NCBI GenBank assembly: GCA_964477265.1
Contig: CAYZDJ010000016.1
Span: forward strand, 1-64,000
Direction: 5' to 3'
Length of the DNA: 64,000 nucleotides
Origin: CAIVPM01 sp964477265
GTDB lineage: Bacteria > Bacteroidota > Bacteroidia > Chitinophagales > Chitinophagaceae
Part shown: positions 32,295-41,664 of the stretch, one piece after another
How positions within the stretch are numbered: the stretch's first letter is position 1
How the letters are laid out: every line of letters starts with the position of its first letter
Position numbers and translations under genes: made by a program
Notes under the pieces: generated by a model
What the model saw: only the letters and a program-made list of their open reading frames with translations
Database searches by the model: none
Told to the model about the DNA's origin: nothing

Positions 32295-35039
32295 ATGAAA
32301 GATTTTTCTTACATCACCAACCAGCATCCAAGTTATATAGAAAATATTTACAACGAGTTTGTAAAAAATCCTGAAAATATAGACCAGGATTTACGCAAAT
32401 TCTTTGAGGGATTTGATTTTGCAGTCAGTCACCAGCCAACAACTAATGGTCAACAAAAATCAGTTGACAGTGGACAGTCATCTGTGGACTTAACAAAGGA
32501 ATTCAGCGTTTATAATCTAATTCAAGCTTATCGCAATAAGGGTCATTTAGTTGCAAAAACAAATCCTATAAGAGAAAGGCTTGACAGAGGGGCAAATTTG
32601 GATTTACAATATTTTGGCTTGTCTGATGCAGATTTGAATACAACTTTTCAGGCAGGAAATTTTGCAGGGTTAGGAGCAACTTCTTTACAAAGTATTGTAA
32701 CGCATCTGCAAAAAACCTATGCCCATCATATTGGTGTTGAATACACTTACATTACTGATAAAAAGAAAAAAGATTGGCTTGAAAATGCGATAGAGAAAGG
32801 GTTTGCTACACCTGTATCATTAACACAAAAGAAAAGGATTTTAGAAAAACTGAATCAAGGTGTGATGTTCGAGAAATTCCTTCACACAAAATATATTGGG
32901 CAAAAAAGATTTAGCCTTGAAGGTGGAGAAAGCACTATTGCAGCACTAGATGCTATGATAAATGTTGCAGCAAATAGTGATGTGCAGGAAGTTGTTATTG
33001 GTATGGCTCATAGAGGCAGGCTAAATGTACTTGCCAATATTATGGGCAAAACCTACGAACAAATTTTTAGTGAATTTGAAGGCACTGCAAAGCTTGACCA
33101 GACAATGGGCAGTGGCGATGTAAAATACCACATGGGTTTTGGTAGTGAGGTTACTACTGTCGATGAAAAGAATATTCACCTGAAATTAATGCCAAATCCA
33201 TCTCACCTTGAAGCTGTAGATCCTGTTGTTGTTGGGTTTGCACGAAGCAAGGCAGATGTTTTGTACAATTCAGATTTCGATAAAATCCTTCCTATACTAA
33301 TTCATGGCGATGCTTCAGTTGCTGGGCAAGGCATTGTATATGAAGTATTGCAAATGTGCAAGCTGAGAGGCTATTACACTGGTGGCACAATTCATTTTGT
33401 AATCAATAATCAAATTGGTTTTACTACAGATTTTGATGATGCACGTAGTGCAGATTATTGCACTTCAGTTGCAGCAATGGTGCAGGCTCCAGTATTGCAT
33501 GTAAATGGAGATGATGCTGAAGCTGTGGTAAAATGTGCAGAGTTGGCAACACGCTACAGGCAGGAGTTTAACAGCGATATTTTTATTGATATGGTGTGCT
33601 ACAGAAGGCATGGACATAACGAAGGCGATGATCCAAAATATACACAGCCACATTTGTATGCCTTAATTGAAAAGCACCAAAACCCAAGGGAGGTTTATAC
33701 AAATTATTTAATTGAAAATGGTGAAGCAGATGCTAAAGAATTAGCTACTGCAATGGAGAAAAAGTTTTGGGCAGATTTACAGGAAAGATTGGATGAGGTG
33801 AAGCAAAATCCTTTGCCTTATAAATATCAACAACCAGAGCTTGCATGGAAAAGTTTGCATAAAGCAACAGCCGAAGATTTTGATGCATCGCCTGCAACTG
33901 CAATAGCTGAAAGCGAAGTAAGAAGATTATTTGATGGCCTAATGAAAGTGCCATCGAACTTTACTCCACTTAAAAAAGTTGATAAATTATTACAGGAAAA
34001 AATAAAATTATTATCAACAGAAAATAAAATTGATTGGGCAACTGGAGAGTTATTGGCTTACTCAAGTATTTTGGTGGATGGAAAAATTGTGAGGATGAGT
34101 GGGCAGGATGTAAGAAGAGGAACATTCAGCCACAGGCATGCAGTTTTGCGTGATGAAAATACTGATGAATATTATAATCGTTTAGATCATTTTCAAGAAA
34201 ACCAAGCAAAGTTTAGAATTTATAATTCTTTGTTAAGTGAATATGGTGTACTTGGTTTTGAATATGGCTACTCAATGGCAAACCCAGATGCACTGGTAAT
34301 TTGGGAAGCACAGTTTGGAGATTTTTGCAATGGAGCACAAACAATGATTGACCAGTTTATTAGTGCAGGTGAGCAAAAATGGAATAGAATGAATGGCGTT
34401 ACAATGTTGTTGCCACATGGATATGAGGGACAAGGCCCAGAACATAGCAGTGCAAGGTTGGAAAGGTTTTTACAGCAGTGTGCTGAGTTGAATATGGTGG
34501 TTACAAACATTACAACTGCTGCAAATTTGTTTCATGCTTTACGCAGGCAAGTGGCTTGGCAGTTTAGAAAGCCATTGATTAATTTTTCGCCAAAGGCAAA
34601 CCTGCGTTACGCAGGAAGCTATAGCCATATTGATGAATTTACAAATGGTGGTTTTAAAGAAACTATTGATGATAGTTTTGTTACTGATGCCAATGCAGTT
34701 AAAAAAGTATTGTTCTGTACAGGCAAAATTTATTTTGAATTAGCAGAAAAACAAGCAAAAGAAAATAGACAAGATATTGCGATTATTCGTGTAGAACAAC
34801 TGTATCCTTTGCCACAAAAACAGTTAGATGCGTTGTATAAAAAATATGCAAAGGCTATTTGGTTTTGGGTGCAAGAAGAACCATTGAATATGGGTGCTGC
34901 AAGTTTCTTAAAAATGAATTTAAAGAATATCAATTTTGGTGTTATTAGCCGTAATGCAAGTGCAGCAACAGCTACAGGCTATGCCAAAGTGCATAAAGTA
35001 GAACAGGAAGAGATTTTGAAAATGGCATTTGAGATATAG
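32295..35039 (+). CDS. sucA: 2-oxoglutarate dehydrogenase E1 component
   Basis: 914 residues, full length. E1 uses thiamine diphosphate to decarboxylate 2-oxoglutarate and passes the succinyl group to the lipoyl arm of E2. The N-terminal E2-binding helix (SYIENIYNEFVKNPENID) is followed by a Gln/Ser-rich linker (about 45-66) made from 7-mers. The catalytic body has EGGESTIAALDAMI, GMAHRGRLNVLANI, the thiamine-binding HGDASVAGQG and INNQIGFTT, and the C-terminal transketolase part with LLPHGYEGQGPEHSSARLERFLQ. It forms an operon with sucB, whose start is 86 bp on. Confidence 0.96.
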   Translation: MKDFSYITNQHPSYIENIYNEFVKNPENIDQDLRKFFEGFDFAVSHQPTTNGQQKSVDSGQSSVDLTKEFSVYNLIQAYRNKGHLVAKTNPIRERLDRGANLDLQYFGLSDADLNTTFQAGNFAGLGATSLQSIVTHLQKTYAHHIGVEYTYITDKKKKDWLENAIEKGFATPVSLTQKKRILEKLNQGVMFEKFLHTKYIGQKRFSLEGGESTIAALDAMINVAANSDVQEVVIGMAHRGRLNVLANIMGKTYEQIFSEFEGTAKLDQTMGSGDVKYHMGFGSEVTTVDEKNIHLKLMPNPSHLEAVDPVVVGFARSKADVLYNSDFDKILPILIHGDASVAGQGIVYEVLQMCKLRGYYTGGTIHFVINNQIGFTTDFDDARSADYCTSVAAMVQAPVLHVNGDDAEAVVKCAELATRYRQEFNSDIFIDMVCYRRHGHNEGDDPKYTQPHLYALIEKHQNPREVYTNYLIENGEADAKELATAMEKKFWADLQERLDEVKQNPLPYKYQQPELAWKSLHKATAEDFDASPATAIAESEVRRLFDGLMKVPSNFTPLKKVDKLLQEKIKLLSTENKIDWATGELLAYSSILVDGKIVRMSGQDVRRGTFSHRHAVLRDENTDEYYNRLDHFQENQAKFRIYNSLLSEYGVLGFEYGYSMANPDALVIWEAQFGDFCNGAQTMIDQFISAGEQKWNRMNGVTMLLPHGYEGQGPEHSSARLERFLQQCAELNMVVTNITTAANLFHALRRQVAWQFRKPLINFSPKANLRYAGSYSHIDEFTNGGFKETIDDSFVTDANAVKKVLFCTGKIYFELAEKQAKENRQDIAIIRVEQLYPLPQKQLDALYKKYAKAIWFWVQEEPLNMGAASFLKMNLKNINFGVISRNASAATATGYAKVHKVEQEEILKMAFEI
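32426..32488 (+). repeat. Nine degenerate tandem 7-mers inside sucA
   Basis: From 32426 the sequence divides into nine 7-nt units related to CAGTCAA/CAGTTGA. The clearest are CAGTCAC, CAGCCAA, TGGTCAA, CAGTTGA, CAGTGGA and CAGTCAT. The 63 nt encode a 21-residue Gln/Ser/Val linker after the N-terminal E2-binding helix. It looks like an aged version of the arrays in the methionine synthase and argS genes. Confidence 0.65.
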
Positions 35040-35040
35040 A

Positions 35041-35061
35041 AACTAGGAATTAGGTATTAGT
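35041..35061. repeat. Word array between sucA and sucB
   Basis: AACTAGG, AATTAGG and TATTAGT are three 7-nt units directly after the sucA stop. More T-rich 7-mers follow (GATTTTT, ATCTTTT, GACTTTT) before the sucB start. Confidence 0.6.
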
Positions 35062-35125
35062 TTTTTGTTTTGATTTTTATCTTTTGACTTTTGGATTCAC
35101 AATTTTTAATTTTAGTTTTAATTAT

Positions 35126-36355
35126 ATGATAGATATTAAAGTACCAACAGTTGGTGAAAGCATTAGTGAAGTAACGCTTTTAAAATGGACAAAAAAAACA
35201 GGAGAATATGTAGAGCGTGACGAAGTAATTGCTGAAGTTGAAAGTGAAAAAGCAACTTTTGAAGTAAATGCTGAAAAAGCTGGTGTATTAAAAACAATGG
35301 CTAATGAAGGCGATACAATTTTAATTGGAAGTGTATTTGCACAAATAGACGAAACAGCCGCAAAGCCTGAGAAATCAGCAGAAGCAGTAAAACCTGAGAG
35401 TCCGAAAGAAGAGAAAAAAGTTGAAGCTGTTGCTACAACAAGCGATAAACAACAAACTACAAGTGATGTAAAAGCTACACCAGTTGCATCAACAATTATC
35501 AAGGAAGAAAAAGTAAATACAACTTCTATCACCCCTTCAGGGGCTGGGGGTAAAATCATGAAAAATGATGTTCTTGATGCACTAAACAATCCTGGTAAAA
35601 AAGCTTTCGCAGGTGCTGAATTAAATACAAGGAATGTTCGTAAGGAAAAAATGAGCAACCTGCGTAAAACCATTTCTAAACGTTTGGTTGAAGCAAAGAA
35701 TACAACTGCAATGCTTACTACTTTTAACGAAGTAGATATGGGTGCAATAATGGAAACCCGTACAAAAAATAAAGATAAATTTAAAGAAACGCATGGTGTT
35801 AACTTGGGTTTCATGAGCTTTTTTGCAAAAGCATGTGCTATTGCTTTAAGTGAGTGGCCAACAGTAAATGCTTATATTGAAAACGATGAATTGGTATATC
35901 ATGATTATGCAGATATCAGTATTGCAGTTTCTACACCTCGTGGATTGACTGTGCCTGTAATGCGTAATGTAGAAAGCATGAGCATGGCTGATGTAGAAAA
36001 AACTGTTGCCAAATTAGCAGCTAAGGCTCGTGATAGCAAATTAACAGCAGACGACTTAACTGGTGGCACTTTTACCATTACAAATGGTGGTGTATTTGGT
36101 AGCTTAATGAGCACGCCAATTATTAATATTCCACAAAGTGCTATACTTGGAATGCACAAAATACAAGACAGGCCAATGGCTATTAATGGCAAGGTTGAAA
36201 TAAGGCCAATGATGTATTTGGCATTAAGCTATGACCATAGAATTATTGATGGAAGAGAAAGTGTTAGCTTCTTAGTAAGAGTTAAAGAATTGCTTGAAAA
36301 TCCTGCATTGTTGTTAATGGGTAAAGATCCTGTAAAAACTTTATTAGAATTATAA
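35126..36355 (+). CDS. sucB: Dihydrolipoyl succinyltransferase, 2-oxoglutarate dehydrogenase E2 component
   Basis: 409 residues from the ATG at 35126; an earlier in-frame ATG (35084) would add 14 residues in front of the lipoyl domain and falls in repeat-derived sequence. The lipoyl domain (1-77) has the lipoylated Lys in EVESEKATFEV. A Lys/Glu/Thr-rich linker (about 80-145) includes TTSDKQQTTSD. A short peripheral-subunit-binding segment (SPSGAGGKIMKNDVLDAL-like, about 145-165) precedes the catalytic domain, which ends with SYDHRIIDGRESVSFL holding the active His and Asp. A terminator follows. Confidence 0.95.
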   Translation: MIDIKVPTVGESISEVTLLKWTKKTGEYVERDEVIAEVESEKATFEVNAEKAGVLKTMANEGDTILIGSVFAQIDETAAKPEKSAEAVKPESPKEEKKVEAVATTSDKQQTTSDVKATPVASTIIKEEKVNTTSITPSGAGGKIMKNDVLDALNNPGKKAFAGAELNTRNVRKEKMSNLRKTISKRLVEAKNTTAMLTTFNEVDMGAIMETRTKNKDKFKETHGVNLGFMSFFAKACAIALSEWPTVNAYIENDELVYHDYADISIAVSTPRGLTVPVMRNVESMSMADVEKTVAKLAAKARDSKLTADDLTGGTFTITNGGVFGSLMSTPIINIPQSAILGMHKIQDRPMAINGKVEIRPMMYLALSYDHRIIDGRESVSFLVRVKELLENPALLLMGKDPVKTLLEL

Positions 36356-36357
36356 AG

Positions 36358-36392
36358 AAAAGAGATTGTGTAAAAGCAATCTCTTTTAGTTT
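36358..36392 (+). terminator. Terminator of the sucA-sucB operon
   Basis: AAAAGAGATTG (36358-36368) pairs with CAATCTCTTTT (36377-36387) around an 8-nt loop. Confidence 0.85.
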
Positions 36393-36409
36393 AATTTAGT
36401 AATTCAAAA

Positions 36410-37357
36410 TTGATAGCATTGACTAATAAAGAATTTTTCCTGGCTGCTGATGAACTAACAAATGCGTTGCCTTTGTTTTATCAACCCAAATGGATTGATA
36501 CAGTTTATGGAACAAATTGGGATATTATTTTTTCGAAAGATAGTGATGGAAAAATTGCAGGCATTTTTGTTTTTACAATAGAAAAAAAAGCACACCTTAC
36601 CTTAATAAGAACACCAAAGCTTACACCATATTTTGGCTTGTATTTATTGCCAAATAATTTAACTGGTAAACAACTCTGGGATTGGGAAGAACAGCATATA
36701 AATTCTCTAATAGAGCAATTACCAAAGTATAGCTATTGTGAGTTCTGTACTTATCCTAACCATACCAATTTTGTTAATTTACATTTTTTAGGGTTTACAC
36801 AAAAAGCATCATTAACATATTATATAAACTTAAAAAGTGATGAGCTAATATTGTTTGACAATATTAGCACTCGCACAAAAAGGTATATAAAAAATACAAC
36901 TAATTTTCACATTAAGGAAGGCATAGAAAACTTGGATTCAATTCTTACTTTACATAAAAATACTTTTCAAAAGCAAAATATACAATATCAATATAGCGGT
37001 GGTTTAATAAGTCAATTAATTAACAATGGCTACAACAATAATTTTGGAAAACTATATACTTTATATACAAACGAAAATGTATTAGCAGCTTTTTTGTGGG
37101 TTGCCTATGATGGCACAACTATGTACCAGATATTGAGTAGCTATGATGCAGCTTTAGCAGGACAAGAAGCAATTGCTTTACTTACATGGCATGCTATAAA
37201 AGAAGCTAAAAAAATGCAACTACAGCATTATGATTTTGAAGGAAGCATGTTAAAAGGAGTTGAACATTTTTTTAGAAAGTTTGGAGGTGAAAGAAAAGTA
37301 TTTTACACTTTTGAAAAAAACAATTCAGCTTTATGGAAGTTGAAAAAAGTTTTTTGA
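36410..37357 (+). CDS. GNAT / FemAB-like acyltransferase family protein
   Basis: 315 residues with a double GNAT-type fold, as in the GNAT_6/FemAB-like proteins that modify cell-wall or polysaccharide precursors. Supporting stretches are RTKRYIKNTTNFHIKEGIENLDSIL (about 150-175), KLYTLYTNENVLAAFLWVAYDGTTMYQILSSYD (about 215-248) and AIALLTWHAIKEAKKMQLQHYDFEGSM (about 255-282), which ends with FFRKFGGE. The start is probably TTG at 36410, since no ATG lies near the N-terminus. It is followed by murB after 23 bp, which fits a wall-related role by context only. Confidence 0.65.
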   Translation: MIALTNKEFFLAADELTNALPLFYQPKWIDTVYGTNWDIIFSKDSDGKIAGIFVFTIEKKAHLTLIRTPKLTPYFGLYLLPNNLTGKQLWDWEEQHINSLIEQLPKYSYCEFCTYPNHTNFVNLHFLGFTQKASLTYYINLKSDELILFDNISTRTKRYIKNTTNFHIKEGIENLDSILTLHKNTFQKQNIQYQYSGGLISQLINNGYNNNFGKLYTLYTNENVLAAFLWVAYDGTTMYQILSSYDAALAGQEAIALLTWHAIKEAKKMQLQHYDFEGSMLKGVEHFFRKFGGERKVFYTFEKNNSALWKLKKVF

Positions 37358-37380
37358 AAATCTAAACTTAAAATAGATCA

Positions 37381-38397
37381 ATGCAACTACAACAAAATAT
37401 TTCTTTAAAAAATTATAACACATTTGGTATAAATGTTTCAGCAAAATATTTTACGTCATTTAACAATATTGAAATTTTAAATGAAGTATTAGATTTTGCA
37501 AAAGATAAAAGCGAACAACAACTCTTTATTGGTGGTGGAAGTAATATTTTATTTACAAAAAACTTTGATGGCATAGTTGCAAAAAACAATATATCTGGAA
37601 TAAGTTTGGTAAATGAAGACGAAAATTATTATTATGTGAAAGCCAGTGCTGGCGAGGCTTGGCACAGTTTGGTTTTATATTGCATTGAAAATAATTATAC
37701 AGGTATAGAGAATTTAAGCCTGATTCCTGGAAGTGTAGGTGCAGCACCTATACAAAATATTGGTGCTTATGGTGTAGAGTTAAAAGACATTTTTTTTGAG
37801 CTTGAAGCATACAATATTGAAGAAAGAAAAACTATAAAATTTAATAATGCTGATAGTGAGTTTGGCTATAGAGAAAGCGTATTTAAAACAAAATACAAAG
37901 GGCAATTTATTATTACAAGTGTTACACTAAGACTAAGTAAAACACCAAAGTTTAACACAAAATATGGAGCTATTGAGCAAGAGCTTGAGCAAATGAAATG
38001 TACTACACTTTCTGCAAAAAATATTTCTGATGCAGTAATAAATATTCGTTCTTCTAAACTGCCAAACCCAAAAGAAATTGGCAATGCAGGCAGTTTTTTT
38101 AAAAACCCAATAATTGATGAAACCCTTTACCAGCAATTAATTCAGCAATATCCTGCAATGCCACACTATTCTGCACCAAACAATAAGCACAAGCTTGCAG
38201 CAGGCTGGTTAATTGAGCAATGCAACTTTAAAGGCTATAGAAAAAATGACGCTGGCTGCCATGCAAAACAAGCTTTAGTTTTGGTAAATTATGGCAATGC
38301 AACCGGCAAGGAAATTTTTGATTTAAGCTGCGAAATAATCAATACTGTTAAAGACAAATTTGGAGTGGAATTAGAAAGGGAGGTGAATATAATTTAG
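37381..38397 (+). CDS. murB: UDP-N-acetylenolpyruvoylglucosamine reductase
   Basis: 338 residues. MurB is an FAD/NADPH enzyme that forms UDP-N-acetylmuramic acid for peptidoglycan. The opening LKNYNTFGI is typical. The FAD-binding GGGSNILFTKNFDG (about 52-65) and GSVGAAPIQNIGAYGVEL (about 117-134) are clear. The catalytic region NAGSFFKNPI holds the expected Ser (about 238), and the C-terminal part has the type I (E. coli-like) length, without deletion of the third-domain loop. It may be transcribed with the GNAT gene upstream. Confidence 0.95.
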   Translation: MQLQQNISLKNYNTFGINVSAKYFTSFNNIEILNEVLDFAKDKSEQQLFIGGGSNILFTKNFDGIVAKNNISGISLVNEDENYYYVKASAGEAWHSLVLYCIENNYTGIENLSLIPGSVGAAPIQNIGAYGVELKDIFFELEAYNIEERKTIKFNNADSEFGYRESVFKTKYKGQFIITSVTLRLSKTPKFNTKYGAIEQELEQMKCTTLSAKNISDAVINIRSSKLPNPKEIGNAGSFFKNPIIDETLYQQLIQQYPAMPHYSAPNNKHKLAAGWLIEQCNFKGYRKNDAGCHAKQALVLVNYGNATGKEIFDLSCEIINTVKDKFGVELEREVNII

Positions 38398-38471
38398 TTC
38401 GTATATTACAAATCAAAAACTTCCGCTTATTGCTAAACGGAAGCTCATCACCAATTCACTAATAAATTAAA

Positions 38472-38822
38472 TTAGTACACTTCTCTTTGAATGTAATGAC
38501 CTTCAACCCAGATACGACCATTCTGAGTTTCCTCATAATGCCCTTCAATCCAGATTCTTTCAACCTGTGGTTGTGGTTGTGGTTGTGTGTACACTGGTTG
38601 TGGTGCAACTACAACTCTTGGCCTTGGTGCAATAACCACATTAATAAATGGTCGTCTTACACCAATACCACATCCAATTCTTGGAGGTGCAACTACAACT
38701 CTTGCTCCACAAGGTCGTCCATAATTTTGTTGAGGGTAGTGGTGATGATGGTTACCCCAACGCTGTGCTTTTACAAGACTTACACTTAAGAAAAGCATCA
38801 TCAATAAGAATACTTTTTTCAT
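38472..38822 (-). CDS. Small secreted His/Pro-rich protein with WxEGHY repeats
   Basis: 116 residues from the ATG at 38822 (signal peptide MKKVFLLMMLFLSVSLVKAQ). The mature part begins with a His cluster (HHHHYPQQ), followed by a Val/Pro/Arg-rich stretch and a Gln/Pro run. Two copies of a W(I/V)EGHY motif (about residues 89 and 104) end the protein, recalling the YxWGxW-type repeat proteins common in Bacteroidota. The function is unknown; the His cluster could bind metal ions. An upstream in-frame ATG (38855) would add 11 residues ahead of the signal peptide and is less likely. Confidence 0.65.
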   Translation of the reverse strand: MKKVFLLMMLFLSVSLVKAQRWGNHHHHYPQQNYGRPCGARVVVAPPRIGCGIGVRRPFINVVIAPRPRVVVAPQPVYTQPQPQPQVERIWIEGHYEETQNGRIWVEGHYIQREVY

Positions 38823-38925
38823 TTTGACTAATTTATAAGTGAAAAATAAATACAAGTTATAAATGCAACAACTAAGCCAAAAAATATTAAAACTTTATTA
38901 GTGGTTTTTAAAGAGTAGGAAGTCA

Positions 38926-40737
38926 TCACTCCTGCATTTGCTTTTTAAAAGTTTGGGCATAATAGCCATTTAATTCCATCAATTGCTGGTGTGTCCCCTG
39001 TTCAACAATACTTCCATTTTCAAGTACAACTATTTTGTCAAAAGCAAATTCCTTGAAGATTCTATGAGAGATAAACAGTGCTGATTTGTTGTTTAAAAAT
39101 GTATGCAAAGCTTCGCCAATTCTCTTTTCTGTAATGTTATCAATAGCACTAAAGCAATCATCAAAAATATAAAATGGAACATCCTTTAAAAATGCACGAG
39201 CCATAGAAATTCTTTGCTTTTGCCCACCACTTAAAGTAATGCCACGCTCGCCAACCATGGTTTCATAACCATTTTCCAGTCCTTCAATTTCATTGTGAAT
39301 AGATGCCAGCTTTGCAACTTGCTTTATTCTTTCAAGCCCAGTGTTTTCAGCACTTCCAAAAGCAATATTGTTTTGTATTGTGTCGCTGAATAAAAATACT
39401 TCTTGTGGCACATAGCTTATTTTTTCTCTTAAGCTATATAAATCTATCTCATCAATTTTCTTGTCATTCACTAAAACATTTCCCTCAAAGCAATCATACA
39501 TTCTTAATAAAAGTAATGCCAATGTGCTTTTACCACTACCCGTTTTACCAAGTACAAATACTTTTTCATTTTGTTTAATGGTTAAGTTAATATTGTTCAA
39601 AGCCTTTATGCCACTGTGTTTGTAGGTAAAGGAAACATTGCTTAATTGATAATTGATAGTTGATAATTGACAATTGTTTTTTACATTATTTTCAATTGAT
39701 GGAGTGATTTCTAAAAACTCATTTAATCTTTTTTGAGAGGCTGCTGCACGTTGTATCATGCTTGCAGTTAAGCCAATGGCACTTACAGGAAAAGTAAGCA
39801 TGTTAACATATATCACAAACTCAGCAATAGTGCCAGCAGTAACACTTTCAGGGTTTTGAATGTGCATTTTGCAGCCTGCATAAATTGCTATAATTGTGCT
39901 TAATCCAATAAGCAATGCAATGCTTGGAAAATACAATGCCTCAACTTTTGACAAACCAATTGCATTGCTTTTATAATCATTTGCTTTTTGTTTAAAAAAA
40001 CTGCCTGTTATCTTTTCCTGCACAAAAGATTTTATAACCCTTATGCCACTATAACTTTCCTGAGAAATGGTTGTAAGGCTTGACAAGCTTGCCTGTAGCT
40101 GCTCGCTTTTATAGTTAATAATATTGTTTACATAATAAATTACTACAACCAAAATTGGCAGTGGTGCAATTACATAAAGCGATAGCAAGGCATTTTCTTT
40201 AAACATAAAAAATAAGCTAAAGCCAATTGTTCCTATTAAGTTTATAATGTACATTATTGATGGCCCTGTGTACATTCTTACTTTAGAAACATCTTCACTC
40301 ATCCTATTCATTAAATCGCCAGTACTGTTGGTTTTAAAAAACTCTATGTCTAAATTCTGGTAATGCTTAAACAGTTCATTTTTTTGATCAAACTCAATGT
40401 GGCGACTCATTACAATAATTGTTTGCCTCATTAAAAACATAAACAAGCCACCCAAAATAGCAAGTAATAAAAGTATAACACCACACACAATAGTAAGTTG
40501 CGAGGTGGTTAAATTTTCAATTAAGCTAATCATCCATTTTACAAGAAAATTATATTTAGCAATTTCTGTTGTTGATGAATTGTTTTGGATTTTATTGGCA
40601 ACACTGTCTATAATAAATTTTGAAACTTGTGGACTAAGTATTCTAAAATAGTTTGATAAAAGCGTAAACAATATTCCAAACAAAAACAGTCTTTTGTATT
40701 TAACAAAATATTTATTCAGGGATGATAAATAACGCAA
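38926..40737 (-). CDS. ABC exporter, fused permease and ATPase (MsbA-like)
   Basis: 603 residues: six transmembrane helices (about 15-320) followed by an ATP-binding domain (about 360-600). Walker A is GKTGSGKSTLALLLL, the signature is LSGGQKQRISMARAF, Walker B is FYIFDDCFSAID and the switch His is in SALFISHR. The Walker B has Cys after Asp-Asp in place of the more usual Glu-Pro/Ala, so the catalytic Glu is replaced (DDC). This is seen in one half of heterodimeric exporters, so a partner may exist elsewhere. A 7-mer array (39644-39671) encodes the start of the ATPase domain. Substrate unknown. Confidence 0.88.
   Translation of the reverse strand: MRYLSSLNKYFVKYKRLFLFGILFTLLSNYFRILSPQVSKFIIDSVANKIQNNSSTTEIAKYNFLVKWMISLIENLTTSQLTIVCGVILLLLAILGGLFMFLMRQTIIVMSRHIEFDQKNELFKHYQNLDIEFFKTNSTGDLMNRMSEDVSKVRMYTGPSIMYIINLIGTIGFSLFFMFKENALLSLYVIAPLPILVVVIYYVNNIINYKSEQLQASLSSLTTISQESYSGIRVIKSFVQEKITGSFFKQKANDYKSNAIGLSKVEALYFPSIALLIGLSTIIAIYAGCKMHIQNPESVTAGTIAEFVIYVNMLTFPVSAIGLTASMIQRAAASQKRLNEFLEITPSIENNVKNNCQLSTINYQLSNVSFTYKHSGIKALNNINLTIKQNEKVFVLGKTGSGKSTLALLLLRMYDCFEGNVLVNDKKIDEIDLYSLREKISYVPQEVFLFSDTIQNNIAFGSAENTGLERIKQVAKLASIHNEIEGLENGYETMVGERGITLSGGQKQRISMARAFLKDVPFYIFDDCFSAIDNITEKRIGEALHTFLNNKSALFISHRIFKEFAFDKIVVLENGSIVEQGTHQQLMELNGYYAQTFKKQMQE
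39644..39671 (-). repeat. Four tandem 7-mers (AATTGAT type) inside the ABC exporter gene
   Basis: AATTGAT, AATTGAT, AGTTGAT and AATTGAC follow each other; a partial fifth unit comes after. On the coding strand they give the segment CQLSTINYQLS, in the linker where the membrane domain meets the first strand of the ATPase domain. Confidence 0.82.
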
Positions 40738-40780
40738 GAGAATTTTTTTATGCGAATGTAGGCATTGTATATTGGCAAAT

Positions 40781-40812
40781 AAAAAACCACATCAATTGAT
40801 GTGGTTTTTTAT
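40781..40812 (-). terminator. Terminator of the DUF3575 gene
   Basis: A perfect palindrome of AAAAAACCACATCA with its complement, with a minimal loop, ends in a T run on either strand. It lies 17 nt behind the stop of the leftward gene at 40829 and just upstream of the ABC exporter start. Confidence 0.85.
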
Positions 40813-40828
40813 TAATGAAAAATATTTT

Positions 40829-41593
40829 TTAAAATCTTACACCCAAACTTAATCCTAATGCACGAACGCCAGCCCATGCACCAGTTGATGTAATAGTTGC
40901 TTTTGTGTATCCTGGTTTATCTACTTCTGCTTTAAATTTAAATGGTCCATATTCTTTATTGTTTATGTTATCAATCACTGCATCAAAGCCACTTCTTTTA
41001 CTTGCATCGTCTATTGCTGGCGAAAAATCAGTTACAACCATAGTTCCACTACTTGTACCATAATGGCCACCAATAATCCAAAGATCCAGTACCAGTTTTT
41101 TTGCAATTTGAAATTGTGTGCCTAATAATAAACCACCAGAAAACGATGTGATGGTGCCATTAAATAATGCAGAACCTTTTTCTGCATTGCCACCGCTTGT
41201 ATAATCATAAGTCATTGGAACTTGCATATCAAAACTTGCATAACGCACATAAGGTGCTATATAAAAGCCTTTCATTTTTCCAGCACTTAAGTATAATCTA
41301 AGTTCTGGAGTAATCGCAAAATTGCCCATTTGAAAATCGCTAAGTCTTAAATTTTTATCATCAGCAAGTGATTCTATTTTATCCTTCAGAAACGTAGGTA
41401 GCGTAGATTTTGGCATGTAGCGTAGGCCAACAGATAGAGATAATTTCTTAGCAATACTTCTCTCGTAGGTTATGTTGTAGTTTGTAATCGCATCGCCAAG
41501 AATATTTGTTTTAAGAATGTTTTTGCCTCCTAAAAGTTTTTGTGCATTGGTACAAAAAGGGATAAAAAGTAAAATGATAATTAGCTTTTTCAT
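40829..41593 (-). CDS. DUF3575-like outer-membrane beta-barrel protein
   Basis: 254 residues with a signal peptide (MKKLIIILLFIPFCTNAQ). The rest alternates hydrophobic and polar residues as in an 8-10-stranded barrel, and it ends with LSLGVRF, a C-terminal Phe typical of outer-membrane proteins inserted by BamA. KTNILGDAITNYNITYERSIAKKLSLSVGLRY (about 28-60) is the recurring start of DUF3575 proteins. The function is unknown. It stands alone with its own terminator. Confidence 0.75.
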   Translation of the reverse strand: MKKLIIILLFIPFCTNAQKLLGGKNILKTNILGDAITNYNITYERSIAKKLSLSVGLRYMPKSTLPTFLKDKIESLADDKNLRLSDFQMGNFAITPELRLYLSAGKMKGFYIAPYVRYASFDMQVPMTYDYTSGGNAEKGSALFNGTITSFSGGLLLGTQFQIAKKLVLDLWIIGGHYGTSSGTMVVTDFSPAIDDASKRSGFDAVIDNINNKEYGPFKFKAEVDKPGYTKATITSTGAWAGVRALGLSLGVRF

Positions 41594-41664
41594 ATAATGT
41601 AGTTTGGTTAGTTTTTGTAAATATAATTTTTATTTATTACATTTTTGTAAAAAAAATATTTTGT

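Noticed and set aside
35122..35814. 230-codon open frame antisense to sucB
   Set aside because: It mirrors the codon pattern of sucB, gives a low-complexity Ser/Phe/Val protein and has no independent support.
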